This document shows positions 51,289 through 60,820 of a DNA stretch of 64,000 nucleotides, piece by piece. This DNA is from Paenibacillus sp. JCM 10914 (lineage in GTDB: Bacteria; Bacillota; Bacilli; Paenibacillales; Paenibacillaceae). The DNA is taken from contig NZ_BAZR01000019.1 in the NCBI RefSeq assembly GCF_001315105.1, positions 35,644 to 99,643 on the forward strand, in the 5' to 3' direction. The position numbers and the translations under genes were made by a program. Within the stretch, counting starts at the first letter, position 1. Each line of letters opens with the position of its first letter. A model generated the notes under the pieces. It was not told the DNA's origin. It was given only the letters and a program-made list of their open reading frames with translations, and ran no database searches.

Positions 51289-53031
51289 ATGGCATCTAAT
51301 ATAATTGTAGTGGGTGGCGGCCTTGCCGGATTGATGGCAACCATCAAAGCGGCCGAAGCGGGAGCTCACGTTCATCTGTTCTCACTTGTACCCGTTAAAC
51401 GCTCTCACTCCGTGTGTGCGCAAGGCGGAATCAATGGAGCTGTAAATACCAAAGGTGAGGGTGACTCTCCTTGGGAGCACTTTGACGATACTGTATACGG
51501 GGGCGACTTCCTCGCGAACCAACCTCCGGTTAAAGCGATGTGCGAAGCTGCACCCGGCATCATCCATTTGATGGACCGCATGGGCGTAATGTTTAACCGC
51601 ACGCCGGAAGGTCTCTTGGATTTCCGTCGCTTCGGTGGTACGAAGCGCCACCGTACGGCTTTTGCAGGTGCAACAACAGGTCAACAACTGCTGTATGCGC
51701 TTGACGAGCAGGTTCGTCGCTGGGAGACTGCGGGTCTCGTAACGAAATACGAGAACTGGGAATTCCTCAACGCTATTATTGATGATGAAGGCGTATGCCG
51801 CGGTATTTCTGCTCAAGACCTACGGACGATGGAGATCAAGTCGTTCAAGGCAGAAGCGGTCATCTTGGCAAGTGGTGGTCCTGGTATTATTTTCGGTAAA
51901 ACAACGAACTCGGTCATTAACACCGGTACCGCAGCAAGTGCAGTGTACCAGCAAGGCGTTCATTACGCTAACGGCGAATTCATTCAGATTCACCCAACGG
52001 CTATTCCAGGCGATGACAAGCTCCGCTTGATGTCGGAGTCAGCTCGCGGTGAAGGCGGACGAATCTGGACATATAAAGACGGTAAGCCATGGTACTTCCT
52101 CGAAGAGAAATATCCAGCGTACGGAAACCTTGTGCCGCGTGATATTGCGACGCGTGAAATCTTCTCCGTCTGCGTAGATATGGGCCTGGGCATTAACGGC
52201 GAGAACATGGTGTACCTTGACCTCTCGCATAAAGATCCGAAGGAGCTGGACGTTAAGCTCGGTGGTATTATCGAGATCTATGAGAAGTTCATGGGCGATG
52301 ATCCGCGTAAGATCCCAATGAAAATCTTCCCTGCCGTGCACTATTCGATGGGTGGAATGTGGGTAGACTACAATCAAATGACGAACATTCCAGGACTGTT
52401 CGCAGCCGGCGAATGTGAGTATCAATATCACGGTGCCAACCGTCTGGGAGCGAACTCCCTCGTATCGGCCATTTATGGCGGTATGGTTGCGGGACCGAAA
52501 GCAATCGAGTATGTGAAGGGCTTGAAGAAGTCCTCAGAGGATATTTCTTCAACGGTATTTGATCGTGCAGCCAAAGAGCAAACCGACAAGTATGAAGGCC
52601 TGCTCAAGATGGAAGGTACGGAGAATGCTTACGTTATCCATAAAGAGCTTGGCGAGTGGATGACGAACAATATGACCGTCGTTCGTTATAACGATAAACT
52701 GGAAGCAACTATCGCTAAGATTAAGGAATTGAAACAGCGTTACCGCAATATCAATATGACGGATACTTCCCGCTGGAACAACCAGGGAGTAGCATTTACC
52801 CGTCAATTGTGGAACATGCTGGAGCTCTCCGAAGCCATGACACTCGGAGCGCTCCTGCGCGACGAGAGCCGTGGAGCACATTACAAGCCGGACTTCCCGG
52901 AACGTAATGATGAGAAATTCCTGAAGACGACTAAAGCAGCGTGGACACCGGACGGACCACAGATTTCTTATGATGAAGTGGATGTTTCCTTAATCCCGCC
53001 GCGTATTCGCGACTATTCGAAAGACAAGTAA
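51289..53031 (+). CDS. sdhA: Succinate dehydrogenase flavoprotein subunit SdhA
   Basis: 580-aa flavoprotein carrying covalently bound FAD. FAD motif VVGGGLAGLMA (near residue 7), the histidyl-FAD region HSVCAQGGINGA (near 40), substrate-site residues in HPTAIPGD and SESARGEGGR, and GANRLGANSLVSA near the C-terminal part are present. Oxidises succinate to fumarate in the TCA cycle. GGGGAGTGA upstream; co-transcribed with sdhC and sdhB. Confidence 0.97.
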   Translation: MASNIIVVGGGLAGLMATIKAAEAGAHVHLFSLVPVKRSHSVCAQGGINGAVNTKGEGDSPWEHFDDTVYGGDFLANQPPVKAMCEAAPGIIHLMDRMGVMFNRTPEGLLDFRRFGGTKRHRTAFAGATTGQQLLYALDEQVRRWETAGLVTKYENWEFLNAIIDDEGVCRGISAQDLRTMEIKSFKAEAVILASGGPGIIFGKTTNSVINTGTAASAVYQQGVHYANGEFIQIHPTAIPGDDKLRLMSESARGEGGRIWTYKDGKPWYFLEEKYPAYGNLVPRDIATREIFSVCVDMGLGINGENMVYLDLSHKDPKELDVKLGGIIEIYEKFMGDDPRKIPMKIFPAVHYSMGGMWVDYNQMTNIPGLFAAGECEYQYHGANRLGANSLVSAIYGGMVAGPKAIEYVKGLKKSSEDISSTVFDRAAKEQTDKYEGLLKMEGTENAYVIHKELGEWMTNNMTVVRYNDKLEATIAKIKELKQRYRNINMTDTSRWNNQGVAFTRQLWNMLELSEAMTLGALLRDESRGAHYKPDFPERNDEKFLKTTKAAWTPDGPQISYDEVDVSLIPPRIRDYSKDK

Positions 53032-53050
53032 GAAGGAAGGGGGAATTAAT

Positions 53051-53814
53051 ATGTCTCAAACGGCAACCGCTTCAAAGAGTGTTAAATTTATCATTACACG
53101 CCAGGACAATCCGGAGACGAAATCCTATGATGAGGAATTCGAACTCCCTTACCGCCCTGGTATGAACGTTATTAGTGCATTAATGGAAATTCAGCGTAAC
53201 CCGACGAACGCTGATGGAAAGACTACAGCACCGGTATGTTGGGATTCCAACTGTCTGGAAGAAGTCTGCGGAGCCTGCTCGATGGTGATCAACGGCAAAC
53301 CTCGCCAGGCGTGTGCTGCGCTCATCGATAAGCTGGAGCAACCGATCCGTATTCAGCCGATGAAGACGTTCCCGGTTGTGCGAGATTTGGTTATTGACCG
53401 CAGTCGTATGTTCTCGGCTCTGAAGCGCGTGAAGGCGTGGATTCCGATCGATGGAACCTATGACCTGGGTCCTGGACCAAGATGGCTGAGAAGAAGCGTC
53501 AGTGGGCTTACGAGCTGTCCAAATGCATGACATGCGGAGTGTGCCTTGAAGCATGCCCGAACGTCAATGAGAAGACGGACTTTATCGGTCCTGCGGCCAT
53601 CTCCCAAGTGCGTCTGTTCAATGCTCATCCAACGGGTGAGATGAACAAGGAAGACCGTCTCGAAGCGTTGATGCAAGATGGCGGTATTGAAGGCTGCGGT
53701 AACTCGCAAAACTGTGTTCGTTCCTGTCCGAAAGGAATTCCATTGACAACATCGATCGCAGAAATGAACAAAGACACGACCAAGCATCTGTTCAAGCGCT
53801 GGTTGGGTGTTTAA
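53051..53814 (+). CDS. sdhB: Succinate dehydrogenase iron-sulfur subunit SdhB, one frameshift
   Basis: Fe-S subunit moving electrons from SdhA to quinone. N-terminal ferredoxin domain with 2Fe-2S cysteines (DSNCLEEVCGACSMVINGKPRQAC, residues about 63-87) and C-terminal domain with CMTCGVCLEACP and NCVRSCPKG. The frame breaks at about 53481: CCAAG(A)ATGGCT would give DLGPGPRMAEKKRQWAYELSKC, so one A is missing. Repaired length is about 254 aa, normal. Last gene of sdhCAB. Confidence 0.95.
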
Positions 53815-53830
53815 TCCGCAATATTGATGA

Positions 53831-53877
53831 AAAGCGTCTGAACCGCAGGGTAGCTCTGCGTGTGCAGACGCTTTTTT
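53831..53877 (+). terminator. Terminator of the sdhCAB operon
   Basis: AAAGCGTCTG pairs with CAGACGCTTT around an inner CGCAG/CTGCG stem, followed by TTTT. Confidence 0.92.
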
Positions 53878-53924
53878 CATAGGGTAAAATATGAACAGCA
53901 TTAAAAATTCAGGGAGTGACTGAC

Positions 53925-54725
53925 ATGATAACCGAGAGACCGATTACGATGAGCGATATGACAGAACAGCTTCAGATGTTAGGCATTCAGAAGGGGATGA
54001 CGCTGCTTGTACATTCTTCTTTAAAGAGCCTGGGAGGCTGGGTTGTTGGCGGGGCGGAGGCTATCATTATGGCGCTTGAGGAGGCTGTAGGGGAGGAAGG
54101 CACGATCGTTATGCCAACGCAATCGGGCAATTTAACCGATCCGAAGACGTGGAGAAACCCGCCAGCAGATCCGAAATGGTGGGATCTGATCCGAGACGAG
54201 ACGCCACCGTACCATCCTTACCGTTCAGTTACTTCGGGAATGGGCATAATCCCCGAAGTGTACCGCAAGCAGGAGGGAGTCATCCGCAGTCATCATCCGC
54301 AGGTGTCCTTTGCTGCGCGAGGAAGAAGAGCCAAGGAATATATGATGAGCCACCCGCTCTCCCATAGCCTTAGCCATGGCTCACCTCTAGGAAGGTTGTA
54401 TGATGCAGGGGCCTACGTACTATTGCTGGGAACAGGACATGACACGAATACATCGTTTCATCTGGCAGAGTATCAGGCAGAATGGAAGGGCAAAGAGAAG
54501 ACAACGCCGCAGGCGCCGGTACGCAGGGCAGCAGGCAGGACCTTGTGGGAGTCGTTCGAAGATATAAATTATCATTCCGATGACTTTGAGGCGTTGGGCG
54601 CAGCGTTCGAGGCGGACTGTCCAGAGGCTTACAAGCGAGGCAAGGTAGAGCAAGCCGATTGCGTGTTGGCCGATCAGCGATTGATGGTCGATTATGCGGT
54701 ACAATGGCTAAAGAGTAATCGTTAG
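53925..54725 (+). CDS. AAC(3)-family N-acetyltransferase (YokD-like)
   Basis: 266 aa of the Antibiotic_NAT family. Typical segments: TLLVHSSLKSLGGWVVGGAEAIIMALEEAVGEEGTIVMPT near the start, RSVTSGMGIIPEVYRK, the catalytic-region SHHPQVSFAARG and HGSPLGRLYDAGAYVLLLGTGHDTNTSFHLAEY. The fold uses acetyl-CoA. Chromosomal members in Bacillales are often not true aminoglycoside resistance enzymes, so the substrate is left open. AGGGAGTGA precedes the ATG. Confidence 0.88.
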   Translation: MITERPITMSDMTEQLQMLGIQKGMTLLVHSSLKSLGGWVVGGAEAIIMALEEAVGEEGTIVMPTQSGNLTDPKTWRNPPADPKWWDLIRDETPPYHPYRSVTSGMGIIPEVYRKQEGVIRSHHPQVSFAARGRRAKEYMMSHPLSHSLSHGSPLGRLYDAGAYVLLLGTGHDTNTSFHLAEYQAEWKGKEKTTPQAPVRRAAGRTLWESFEDINYHSDDFEALGAAFEADCPEAYKRGKVEQADCVLADQRLMVDYAVQWLKSNR

Positions 54726-55481
54726 ATAATAAGATTCGATTATAAGTAGATGGGAGTTGACCCATAAGAAAGTTTATTCACTTGAGGGTTCCTGAAATTA
54801 ATCAAAACAAACAATGGCGGTGCTCAGGATGTGATCCTTGCCCCGTCATTGCTTGTTTTGCGGTCCATTGCCGCCTTTTTGAGCAGATTATGGGGAGCGA
54901 AAGCCATTCGTCCTCTAGGCTCTTTTTACTTAGCCCGTGAACAACCTTTACGGCATTCACTCCGGTAGTGTCGTTTCCATATTTCATGATCGCTTTCTGT
55001 TATTTCTGTTCGCGGAGCCACTACATTCGACTTCGTCGTATTGCCCGTGGTCTAGCTAAGGAGTTTTAATATATATCGTTGTAAAATTTGCTGGAACCTC
55101 ATTGTCACACAAATATATTAAGAATACATGCCTGCTATTCTGATGTTAGATATTCCACTGGAATGAAACTAGACCACGGTCTATTTATCTCATTACTTTA
55201 CAGCATTATGTTATGCCACATTGCAAACTCATACTAGGTTATTTGGTGACCAGTCTGTAAAAATGACGGAGATGATTGCTACATATAAAGCTCGAAAAAT
55301 AGAGGGTTTATATGAAAAAAGTAGCAATTGAGAGTGCTTTTTTTGACTATACTTATCTTTTTTTGTCGAATTAGATTCATTGTCCCACAAAAATATATGA
55401 CCCTGGTCACTTGGAAGAAATACTACCTATGTTAGAATTCAAGTCAGATATAATCCAAATAATAGAAATGGAGGTATTTTA
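54726..55481. other. 756-base AT-rich intergenic region
   Basis: No convincing gene. A minus-strand open frame of 61 codons at 54802-54987 (starts MKYGNDTTGVNAVKVVHGL) has no recognised family and weak start signals. GTGGTCTAG (about 55048) and CTAGACCAC (about 55169) form a 9-bp inverted repeat 120 bases apart. The region may be a scar of past insertion. The promoter of the secreted-protein gene must lie near its right end. Confidence 0.4.
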
Positions 55482-56390
55482 ATGGTTCTGAAGAATAACA
55501 AACTTCTGATGCTATTCTTTTCCACAATAATTACTTTGGGTTTGTTTGTACCTTCTGTCGAAGCTTCTGCTTCTAGTAATGCGCTGTCTGAACAACAGAT
55601 CGCAGACGCAAAAAAACAAAGAGGTGATGAACTCAGTGATTTTATGAATGAACTTCACAGCAAAAAAATTAGAATAAAGGCATTAAACAACCAATTAAAT
55701 GGCACTGATGGTATTATTATGACTCAAAATGATATTTCCAGTATAACAAGCGAACTAGAAAATTTGAAAAAAGACGTTGCGTATACGGAAGCAAATCTCG
55801 AGAGTCTGACAGGCCTCGTAAAGGTAGATAATACAGAAGAACATGGAATATTGCTGCCCGCAGCAGACGGTCAAGTTTCTTTCTCTGGTTCGCTTTACTA
55901 TGACTCTATCTGGACAGACAGTTGGATAGCGACAGTTGATTATGAGTGGGTAGATCGTGAATATCTAAATCAGCGTTCAGGCTATGGGAATGTAGGGGGT
56001 TATGAAGGATTTTCAATCGGCCTAAACAGGCAAGCTCTTACCCATTCAACAAGTGCCTATGTATATGATTACTGGGAAGGTAAAATACAAAACGATGTAC
56101 AATTTTACCAAAATTACAGTAACTATGGAAGGGCATGGCGATGGCAAGATAGAATATTTGCTGGATCAGTTAGAAACTACAACTCACACTACGGCAACTT
56201 TAACTTCTATTTTGAATTTGTTACACCGCCAGGTAGTGGTGCAAAGACTCAGCATTACGGTACCTATGCACATACTTGGGATCAAACTTCTGTGAATAGC
56301 ATCGGAATTGGTCCATACTCTGCATCATTCGGATGGACTAATGAAGGCAAACAATGGACCGATGCGGGTCAATGGATTTATACGCACTAG
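55482..56390 (+). CDS. Secreted protein of unknown function
   Basis: 302 aa with an N-terminal signal peptide (KNNKLLMLFFSTIITLGLFVPSVEASA, cleavage near residue 30), a coiled-coil part (about 35-105; ELHSKKIRIKALNNQLNG and SELENLKKDVAYTEANLESL) and an aromatic- and Gly/Asn-rich C-terminal domain (about 130-302) with many Tyr/Trp. The C-terminal part looks like a beta-sandwich; no family is recognised. GGAGG before the ATG. AT-rich relative to the surrounding chromosome, so possibly acquired. Confidence 0.65.
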   Translation: MVLKNNKLLMLFFSTIITLGLFVPSVEASASSNALSEQQIADAKKQRGDELSDFMNELHSKKIRIKALNNQLNGTDGIIMTQNDISSITSELENLKKDVAYTEANLESLTGLVKVDNTEEHGILLPAADGQVSFSGSLYYDSIWTDSWIATVDYEWVDREYLNQRSGYGNVGGYEGFSIGLNRQALTHSTSAYVYDYWEGKIQNDVQFYQNYSNYGRAWRWQDRIFAGSVRNYNSHYGNFNFYFEFVTPPGSGAKTQHYGTYAHTWDQTSVNSIGIGPYSASFGWTNEGKQWTDAGQWIYTH

Positions 56391-56396
56391 GTAATA

Positions 56397-56433
56397 GTCC
56401 CCCCCCATATTTTTTATGAGGGGGGTTTTTCAT
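56397..56433 (+). terminator. Terminator after the secreted-protein gene
   Basis: CCCCCC pairs with GGGGGG (with AT flank, loop ATATTTTTTATG) followed by TTTTTC. It contains a run of eight or more C. Confidence 0.9.
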
Positions 56434-56505
56434 TCCTGTTAATTAAACTACAATATAATGCAGGGAGTTGATAAATAAATATACGAAAAGAAAAAGGTGA
56501 TTCTA

Positions 56506-57027
56506 TTGAAGCTAAAAAGATATATTGCATTGTTGGGACTATTATTAATGCTTGGTATCATTGCTCAATTCGTAATTAACGAAAGTAAGACAATCGAAGC
56601 CAAAATTGAGGAACAGATTCTAAAAAAAGATAATACCTTTAAAGAATTAGTTCATTTTGATATAAGGAATGATAAAATTTACTCTTTTTATAAAAATCGT
56701 ATATATGACAATCTAGATGGCCTTGGGATGGGGATAATAGAAGAAGATAGGAAGATGATTACTCATATATTAGGGGGCATCCCTATTTATTCGAATACTG
56801 GGTTTACATATGGCACAGGAGAATCTAAAGAAATCAACGAATTTATTATATACGGAACAATAACCAATCCTGAGATAACAAAAATCGAAGTAAACGGCTC
56901 TGATTGCGATATAATAAGAGCAAAGGATTTTGATTTGTGGTACTACTTCGCAGATGATTCATCAAGTCGTATCTCTATCCTAGCAAAAGATAAGAATGGT
57001 AAAGTGATACTTGAAGAAGTACTATAA
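56506..57027 (+). CDS. Membrane-anchored or secreted protein of unknown function
   Basis: 173 aa from TTG 56506 with AAAGGTGA upstream. One N-terminal hydrophobic segment (YIALLGLLLMLGIIAQFVI), then an extracellular alpha/beta domain with repeated strand segments (EFIIYGTITNPEITKIEVNGSDCDII). Similar layout to small exported proteins of unknown function in Bacillales. No family recognised. AT-rich. Confidence 0.6.
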   Translation: MKLKRYIALLGLLLMLGIIAQFVINESKTIEAKIEEQILKKDNTFKELVHFDIRNDKIYSFYKNRIYDNLDGLGMGIIEEDRKMITHILGGIPIYSNTGFTYGTGESKEINEFIIYGTITNPEITKIEVNGSDCDIIRAKDFDLWYYFADDSSSRISILAKDKNGKVILEEVL

Positions 57028-57423
57028 TATTATTGGTCTCATGTATCCATGATTGTTCGAACGCTTCCCATATTAGCATCCATAAAAGCATTATATACCC
57101 TACACTAATATGTAACATCGAATCACATTCTGTGCTAACTCTCATGTTTAAGAAAAGAGAGAGTGTAGGTTGAACACAGAGCAAAGCTGAAGATTGGTGA
57201 TCAAAGGAACACATGGGACACGTAAACGTGTGTCTTTTTGTGTTTCCTTTTATCTGTGTATTAGAAGGACTATGAAAATACTCGAGTGGGATTATGAAAG
57301 AATCGAACGATGTTAAACACATATCTTTAAGGATTTTTTTCGGAACGATTCGTACGCGGAGCGTCTCCTAACAGAAGAAGGGGGGCTTTTCCCGCTAGAA
57401 CTTTGGGGATACCCCCATTATGG
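57028..57423. other. 396-base intergenic region with a terminator
   Basis: No gene recognised. GACACGTAAACGTGTGTC followed by TTTTTGTG at about 57216-57241 is a compact rho-independent terminator for rightward transcripts. Confidence 0.6.
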
Positions 57424-58803
57424 TCAGGGCTTCAACAATTTCTTTAGAATAGCAAGGCCATTCTTGGATGGATAACGGAATTTGAAATCAAAGCGATTCG
57501 TCTGCTTCAGCACGCTTTTACTGTGCGAGAACGTGTGGAAGCTGTATTCCCCATGATAGGCTCCCATACCACTCTCACCAACACCTCCAAACGGAAGATA
57601 AGGCGTTGCCAGATGCATTAAGGTATCATTTACACATCCGCCGCCAAATGAAATGGAGGACAGGACATGGTCCTGAACATCTTCATTGTCGGTGAATAAA
57701 TATAATGCCAGTGGTTTAGGGCGGTCATTAATTGCTCGAATGGCATCATTCAGATCATCATAGGTCAGAATTGGGCATAACGGGCCGAATATTTCTTCCT
57801 CCATCACAGGCATATCCCACGTAATATCATCGAGTATGGTAGGCTCAATCCGTAATTGATCCTTGTCTGTTCTTCCTCCATGCCGTTGATTCCCGTTATC
57901 TAGAAAGCTAGACAACCGGTCATAATGCTTCTTGGAAACGATACGGCCATAGTCTATGTTGGTTAGTGGATCTTGACCATAAAACGATGTAATTGAACCT
58001 TTCAGATGGGAGATAAACTTCTCTTTCACTCGGCTGTGCACGAGAAGGTAATCCGGAGCGACACATGTCTGTCCGGCATTCGTGAATTTACCGAAAGCCA
58101 CGCGCTGGGCGGCGAGCTCTAGCGGAGCATCCTCATGAACAATGCACGGACTCTTGCCCCCAAGCTCGAGCGTAACGGGAGTTAGTCGCTTGGCTGCCGC
58201 CTCCATGACAATGCGACCGACATGGGTGCTGCCTGTGAAGAAAATATAATCCATCGGCTGCTCCAGCAGGCTCGTACTCACATCAGGCCCACCCTCTACA
58301 GACGCCACGTACTCCGGTGGGAAGGTTTCTTGGATAATGGAGGTAATGAGTCCCGAAACGGCAGGCGTTAGTTCAGACGGTTTCACAATCGCTGTATTGC
58401 CGGCGGCTAAGGCTCCGATCAGCGGAGAGATCGCTAACTGCCAAGGATAGTTCCAAGGGGCGATAATTAAAGCCTTGCCATACGGCTCGGGATAGATCAT
58501 GCCGCGACTACCGACATGGGTAAGCGCGGTTTTTACACGACGCGGCTTGGCCCAGCCTTTCAAATTCTTTATGATGAAAGAAAGTTCCTTATACACGATG
58601 CCAATCTCGGTCGTATACGCTTCTTGCTCACCCTTGTTCAAGTCCTTGCGCAGAGCGCGAATGATGTCACTCTCGCGCGCAATGATGACCTGTCTTAACT
58701 TACGCAGCTGTTGTAGTCGAAATCCGACTTCACGCGTAATGCCCTTGTGAAAAAAACGCTCCTGTTCCGAAACTATAGCCGCAATCGAGTCGTTAACATT
58801 CAT
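57424..58803 (-). CDS. Aldehyde dehydrogenase (class 3-like)
   Basis: 459-aa NAD(P)+-dependent aldehyde dehydrogenase. APWNYPWQLAISPL (near residue 113), TGSTHVGRIV cofactor loop, ELGGKSPCIV with the general-base Glu (near 210), catalytic Cys in NAGQTCVAPDY (near 243) and EEEIFGPLCPIL. The length and C-terminal FRYPSKNG are typical of ALDH3-type proteins acting on fatty or aromatic aldehydes (YwdH group). No operon partners; a metallophosphoesterase is divergent. Confidence 0.93.
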   Translation of the reverse strand: MNVNDSIAAIVSEQERFFHKGITREVGFRLQQLRKLRQVIIARESDIIRALRKDLNKGEQEAYTTEIGIVYKELSFIIKNLKGWAKPRRVKTALTHVGSRGMIYPEPYGKALIIAPWNYPWQLAISPLIGALAAGNTAIVKPSELTPAVSGLITSIIQETFPPEYVASVEGGPDVSTSLLEQPMDYIFFTGSTHVGRIVMEAAAKRLTPVTLELGGKSPCIVHEDAPLELAAQRVAFGKFTNAGQTCVAPDYLLVHSRVKEKFISHLKGSITSFYGQDPLTNIDYGRIVSKKHYDRLSSFLDNGNQRHGGRTDKDQLRIEPTILDDITWDMPVMEEEIFGPLCPILTYDDLNDAIRAINDRPKPLALYLFTDNEDVQDHVLSSISFGGGCVNDTLMHLATPYLPFGGVGESGMGAYHGEYSFHTFSHSKSVLKQTNRFDFKFRYPSKNGLAILKKLLKP

Positions 58804-58897
58804 AGATAAACTCCTTTCATTTCAACTCCATTAGATATGTATACCCCTATGATTGAATTATGTATGTTGTCATTATTATATAGGAGGATGCGGATAT

Positions 58898-59797
58898 ATG
58901 AAAAATGCTGCCTCTGATGTTGAGAACACAAGCCCGACCGGGGCTTCAGGAAAAGGCAAAGCCATGTCCCGCCGCCAGTTCCTGAAACTGGGCGCGTCAG
59001 CGATTGCAGGTACTGGGCTGATTGGGGCAACATATGCATCATTATGGGAACCCAAACAGTTGGACATCACGAGGTTAACGCTCGCCTACTCGTCGCTTCC
59101 GCGGCCGTTTCATGGGCTTAAGATCGCACATTTCAGTGATTTGCATCTGGGGTTCCAGACCAGCGTAAAGGATGTCACGCGCCTTGTGGAAGCCATTCAT
59201 GATGAACAAGTCGACATCGTCTGCTTCACGGGCGATATGGTGGATGGCGAAGCAGAAGAGATGCTAGCCGCCGTTCAGCCGTTATCCATGCTTCGGGCAC
59301 AGCTTGGCGTATTCTCGATCTTGGGCAATCATGATTATGGCCATGTGAACCGATTGATCTCCCTGGAGGAGGAAGCCGGATTTCAAGTGCTCCGCAACAC
59401 GCACGTCAAGCTCAAGCGGGAAGGGGCAGTCATCGCCATTGCAGGTTTGGATGATGGCATCTGGGGCCAGCCTGACCTTGAAGCTGCTCTGCAAGGGGTG
59501 TCTTCGGAGACGTTCAAGCTGCTGCTTATGCATGAACCCGATTTTGCGGATACGGCGGCCGTCTACTCGGTACAACTCCAGCTGTCAGGGCACAGCCACG
59601 GGGGGCAGATTCGGCTCCCTTGGATTGGGGAGGTCATAACGCCTCCAGGAGCGAAACGATACGTACAAGGACTGTACACGCTCTCTGAAGGGACGCAGGT
59701 ATACGTTAACCGAGGAATCGGTACGACGCAATTGCCGATGAGGTTTCTCTGTCAGCCGGAGCTTACCATTATCACGCTGCATTCATCCATCCATTAA
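58898..59797 (+). CDS. Tat-exported metallophosphoesterase
   Basis: 299 aa from ATG 58898 (AGGAGG upstream). Twin-arginine signal SRRQFLKLGASAIAG at residues 24-38, then a calcineurin-like phosphoesterase with metal-binding motifs HFSDLHLG (DxH), GDMVDG (GDxxD), GNHDYG (GNHD), LLMHEPD and SGHSHGGQ. Resembles YkuE/YaeI-type enzymes; YkuE of B. subtilis is Tat-exported to the wall. Substrate unknown. Confidence 0.92.
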   Translation: MKNAASDVENTSPTGASGKGKAMSRRQFLKLGASAIAGTGLIGATYASLWEPKQLDITRLTLAYSSLPRPFHGLKIAHFSDLHLGFQTSVKDVTRLVEAIHDEQVDIVCFTGDMVDGEAEEMLAAVQPLSMLRAQLGVFSILGNHDYGHVNRLISLEEEAGFQVLRNTHVKLKREGAVIAIAGLDDGIWGQPDLEAALQGVSSETFKLLLMHEPDFADTAAVYSVQLQLSGHSHGGQIRLPWIGEVITPPGAKRYVQGLYTLSEGTQVYVNRGIGTTQLPMRFLCQPELTIITLHSSIH

Positions 59798-59918
59798 TCA
59801 ACGTAAAGTATGGAAGTCCAATTTTGTTACACAAATGAAATATACCTGTTATCAAACTCTAACAGCGGCAGGGTACACTTATCACATGACCCCCTTTTGA
59901 GAATATATATATGGTTTT

Positions 59919-59946
59919 GGACCCATTGATGGGTCCACTTTTTTTT
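59919..59946 (+). terminator. Terminator after the phosphoesterase gene
   Basis: GGACCCAT pairs with ATGGGTCC over TG, then ACTTTTTTTT. Confidence 0.9.
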
Positions 59947-59965
59947 GCCCGAATAAACGGATATA

Positions 59966-60023
59966 CAAAAAGCAGAAGGTAACGCTGCCTCTTAAAGAAG
60001 AGGAACCGTTACCTTCTGCTTTT
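59966..60023 (-). terminator. Terminator overlapping the hisJ stop codon
   Basis: AAAAGCAGAAGGTAACG pairs with CGTTACCTTCTGCTTTT; on the minus strand it is followed by T-rich sequence. The upstream arm is formed by the last codons of hisJ. Confidence 0.85.
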
Positions 60024-60804
60024 GTTCGAAATAGACCCATTCGTTATAACCGATATCTTTGAGTACTTTGGCAACCTCATCGAATTCGTCGCCGACTCGG
60101 GAGGGCTTGTGAGCATCGGAGCCAAAGGTGATGTCTACTCCATGATGATGGGCGACTTCGAGAATTGCGTGGGAAGGATACCAGCCGCCGGAGAGTTTGG
60201 TTTTGCCGGAAGTGTTGACTTCGATGGCCAGGCCGCACTCGGCGATGACCCGCAATGTCTCATCGATCGCTTCATCCGTAACAATATCGGAGAATGGCGG
60301 ATAATTGCCCTTCATGGCATCCATGTGCGCGATAATCTGGAACATCCCGCTTCGAGCGGATTGGCGAATGAGGTTGAAATACTCCTCTTTGTCAGCTTTT
60401 TGCTCGTCGGTCGTTAAGTGATTCCAGCGATTTTTATTGAAGATACTGACATCACGGACATGATGAATGGAGCCAATAATGTAATCGAAAGGGTGTGCGG
60501 ACAACGCTTGTTGATACACGTGAGCATGTTGAGGGAAATAGTCGGCTTCAATGCCGAGCAGTACCTTGATTTTCCCTTCGTACTCTTTCTTGATGTCCAG
60601 TACTTCGCGAACATAGTGATCGAATTCGCGCTTGGCCATCGAAATCGAAGGGAAGGGTTGTTCCTCATCACTCCCGAAATAAGGGGTATGATCGGAGATG
60701 CCAATCACTTGGAAATCAGCCGCAATCGCCGCTTCGACATAGTCACGAATGTTTCCGTCTGCATGACCACAACGAAAATGATGCGTGTGCAAATCAAATT
60801 TCAT
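59992..60804 (-). CDS. hisJ: Histidinol-phosphatase HisJ (PHP family)
   Basis: 270-aa metal-dependent phosphatase of the PHP family, converting histidinol phosphate to histidinol in histidine synthesis. Motifs DLHTHHFRCGHADG at the start, GISDHTPYFG, GIEADYFPQH, GSIHHV and TFGSDAHKPSRVG hold the metal ligands. ATG 60804 has GGAGG eight bases upstream; the upstream frame to 60828 is unlikely. No other his genes nearby. The gene's end forms part of its terminator. Confidence 0.92.
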   Translation of the reverse strand: MKFDLHTHHFRCGHADGNIRDYVEAAIAADFQVIGISDHTPYFGSDEEQPFPSISMAKREFDHYVREVLDIKKEYEGKIKVLLGIEADYFPQHAHVYQQALSAHPFDYIIGSIHHVRDVSIFNKNRWNHLTTDEQKADKEEYFNLIRQSARSGMFQIIAHMDAMKGNYPPFSDIVTDEAIDETLRVIAECGLAIEVNTSGKTKLSGGWYPSHAILEVAHHHGVDITFGSDAHKPSRVGDEFDEVAKVLKDIGYNEWVYFEQKQKVTVPLL

Positions 60805-60820
60805 GAATCGTTCCTCCTCA

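Noticed and set aside
54802..54987. 61-codon minus-strand ORF in the AT-rich intergenic region
   Set aside because: No recognised family, weak ribosome site, and composition like surrounding non-coding DNA. Left as part of the region note.
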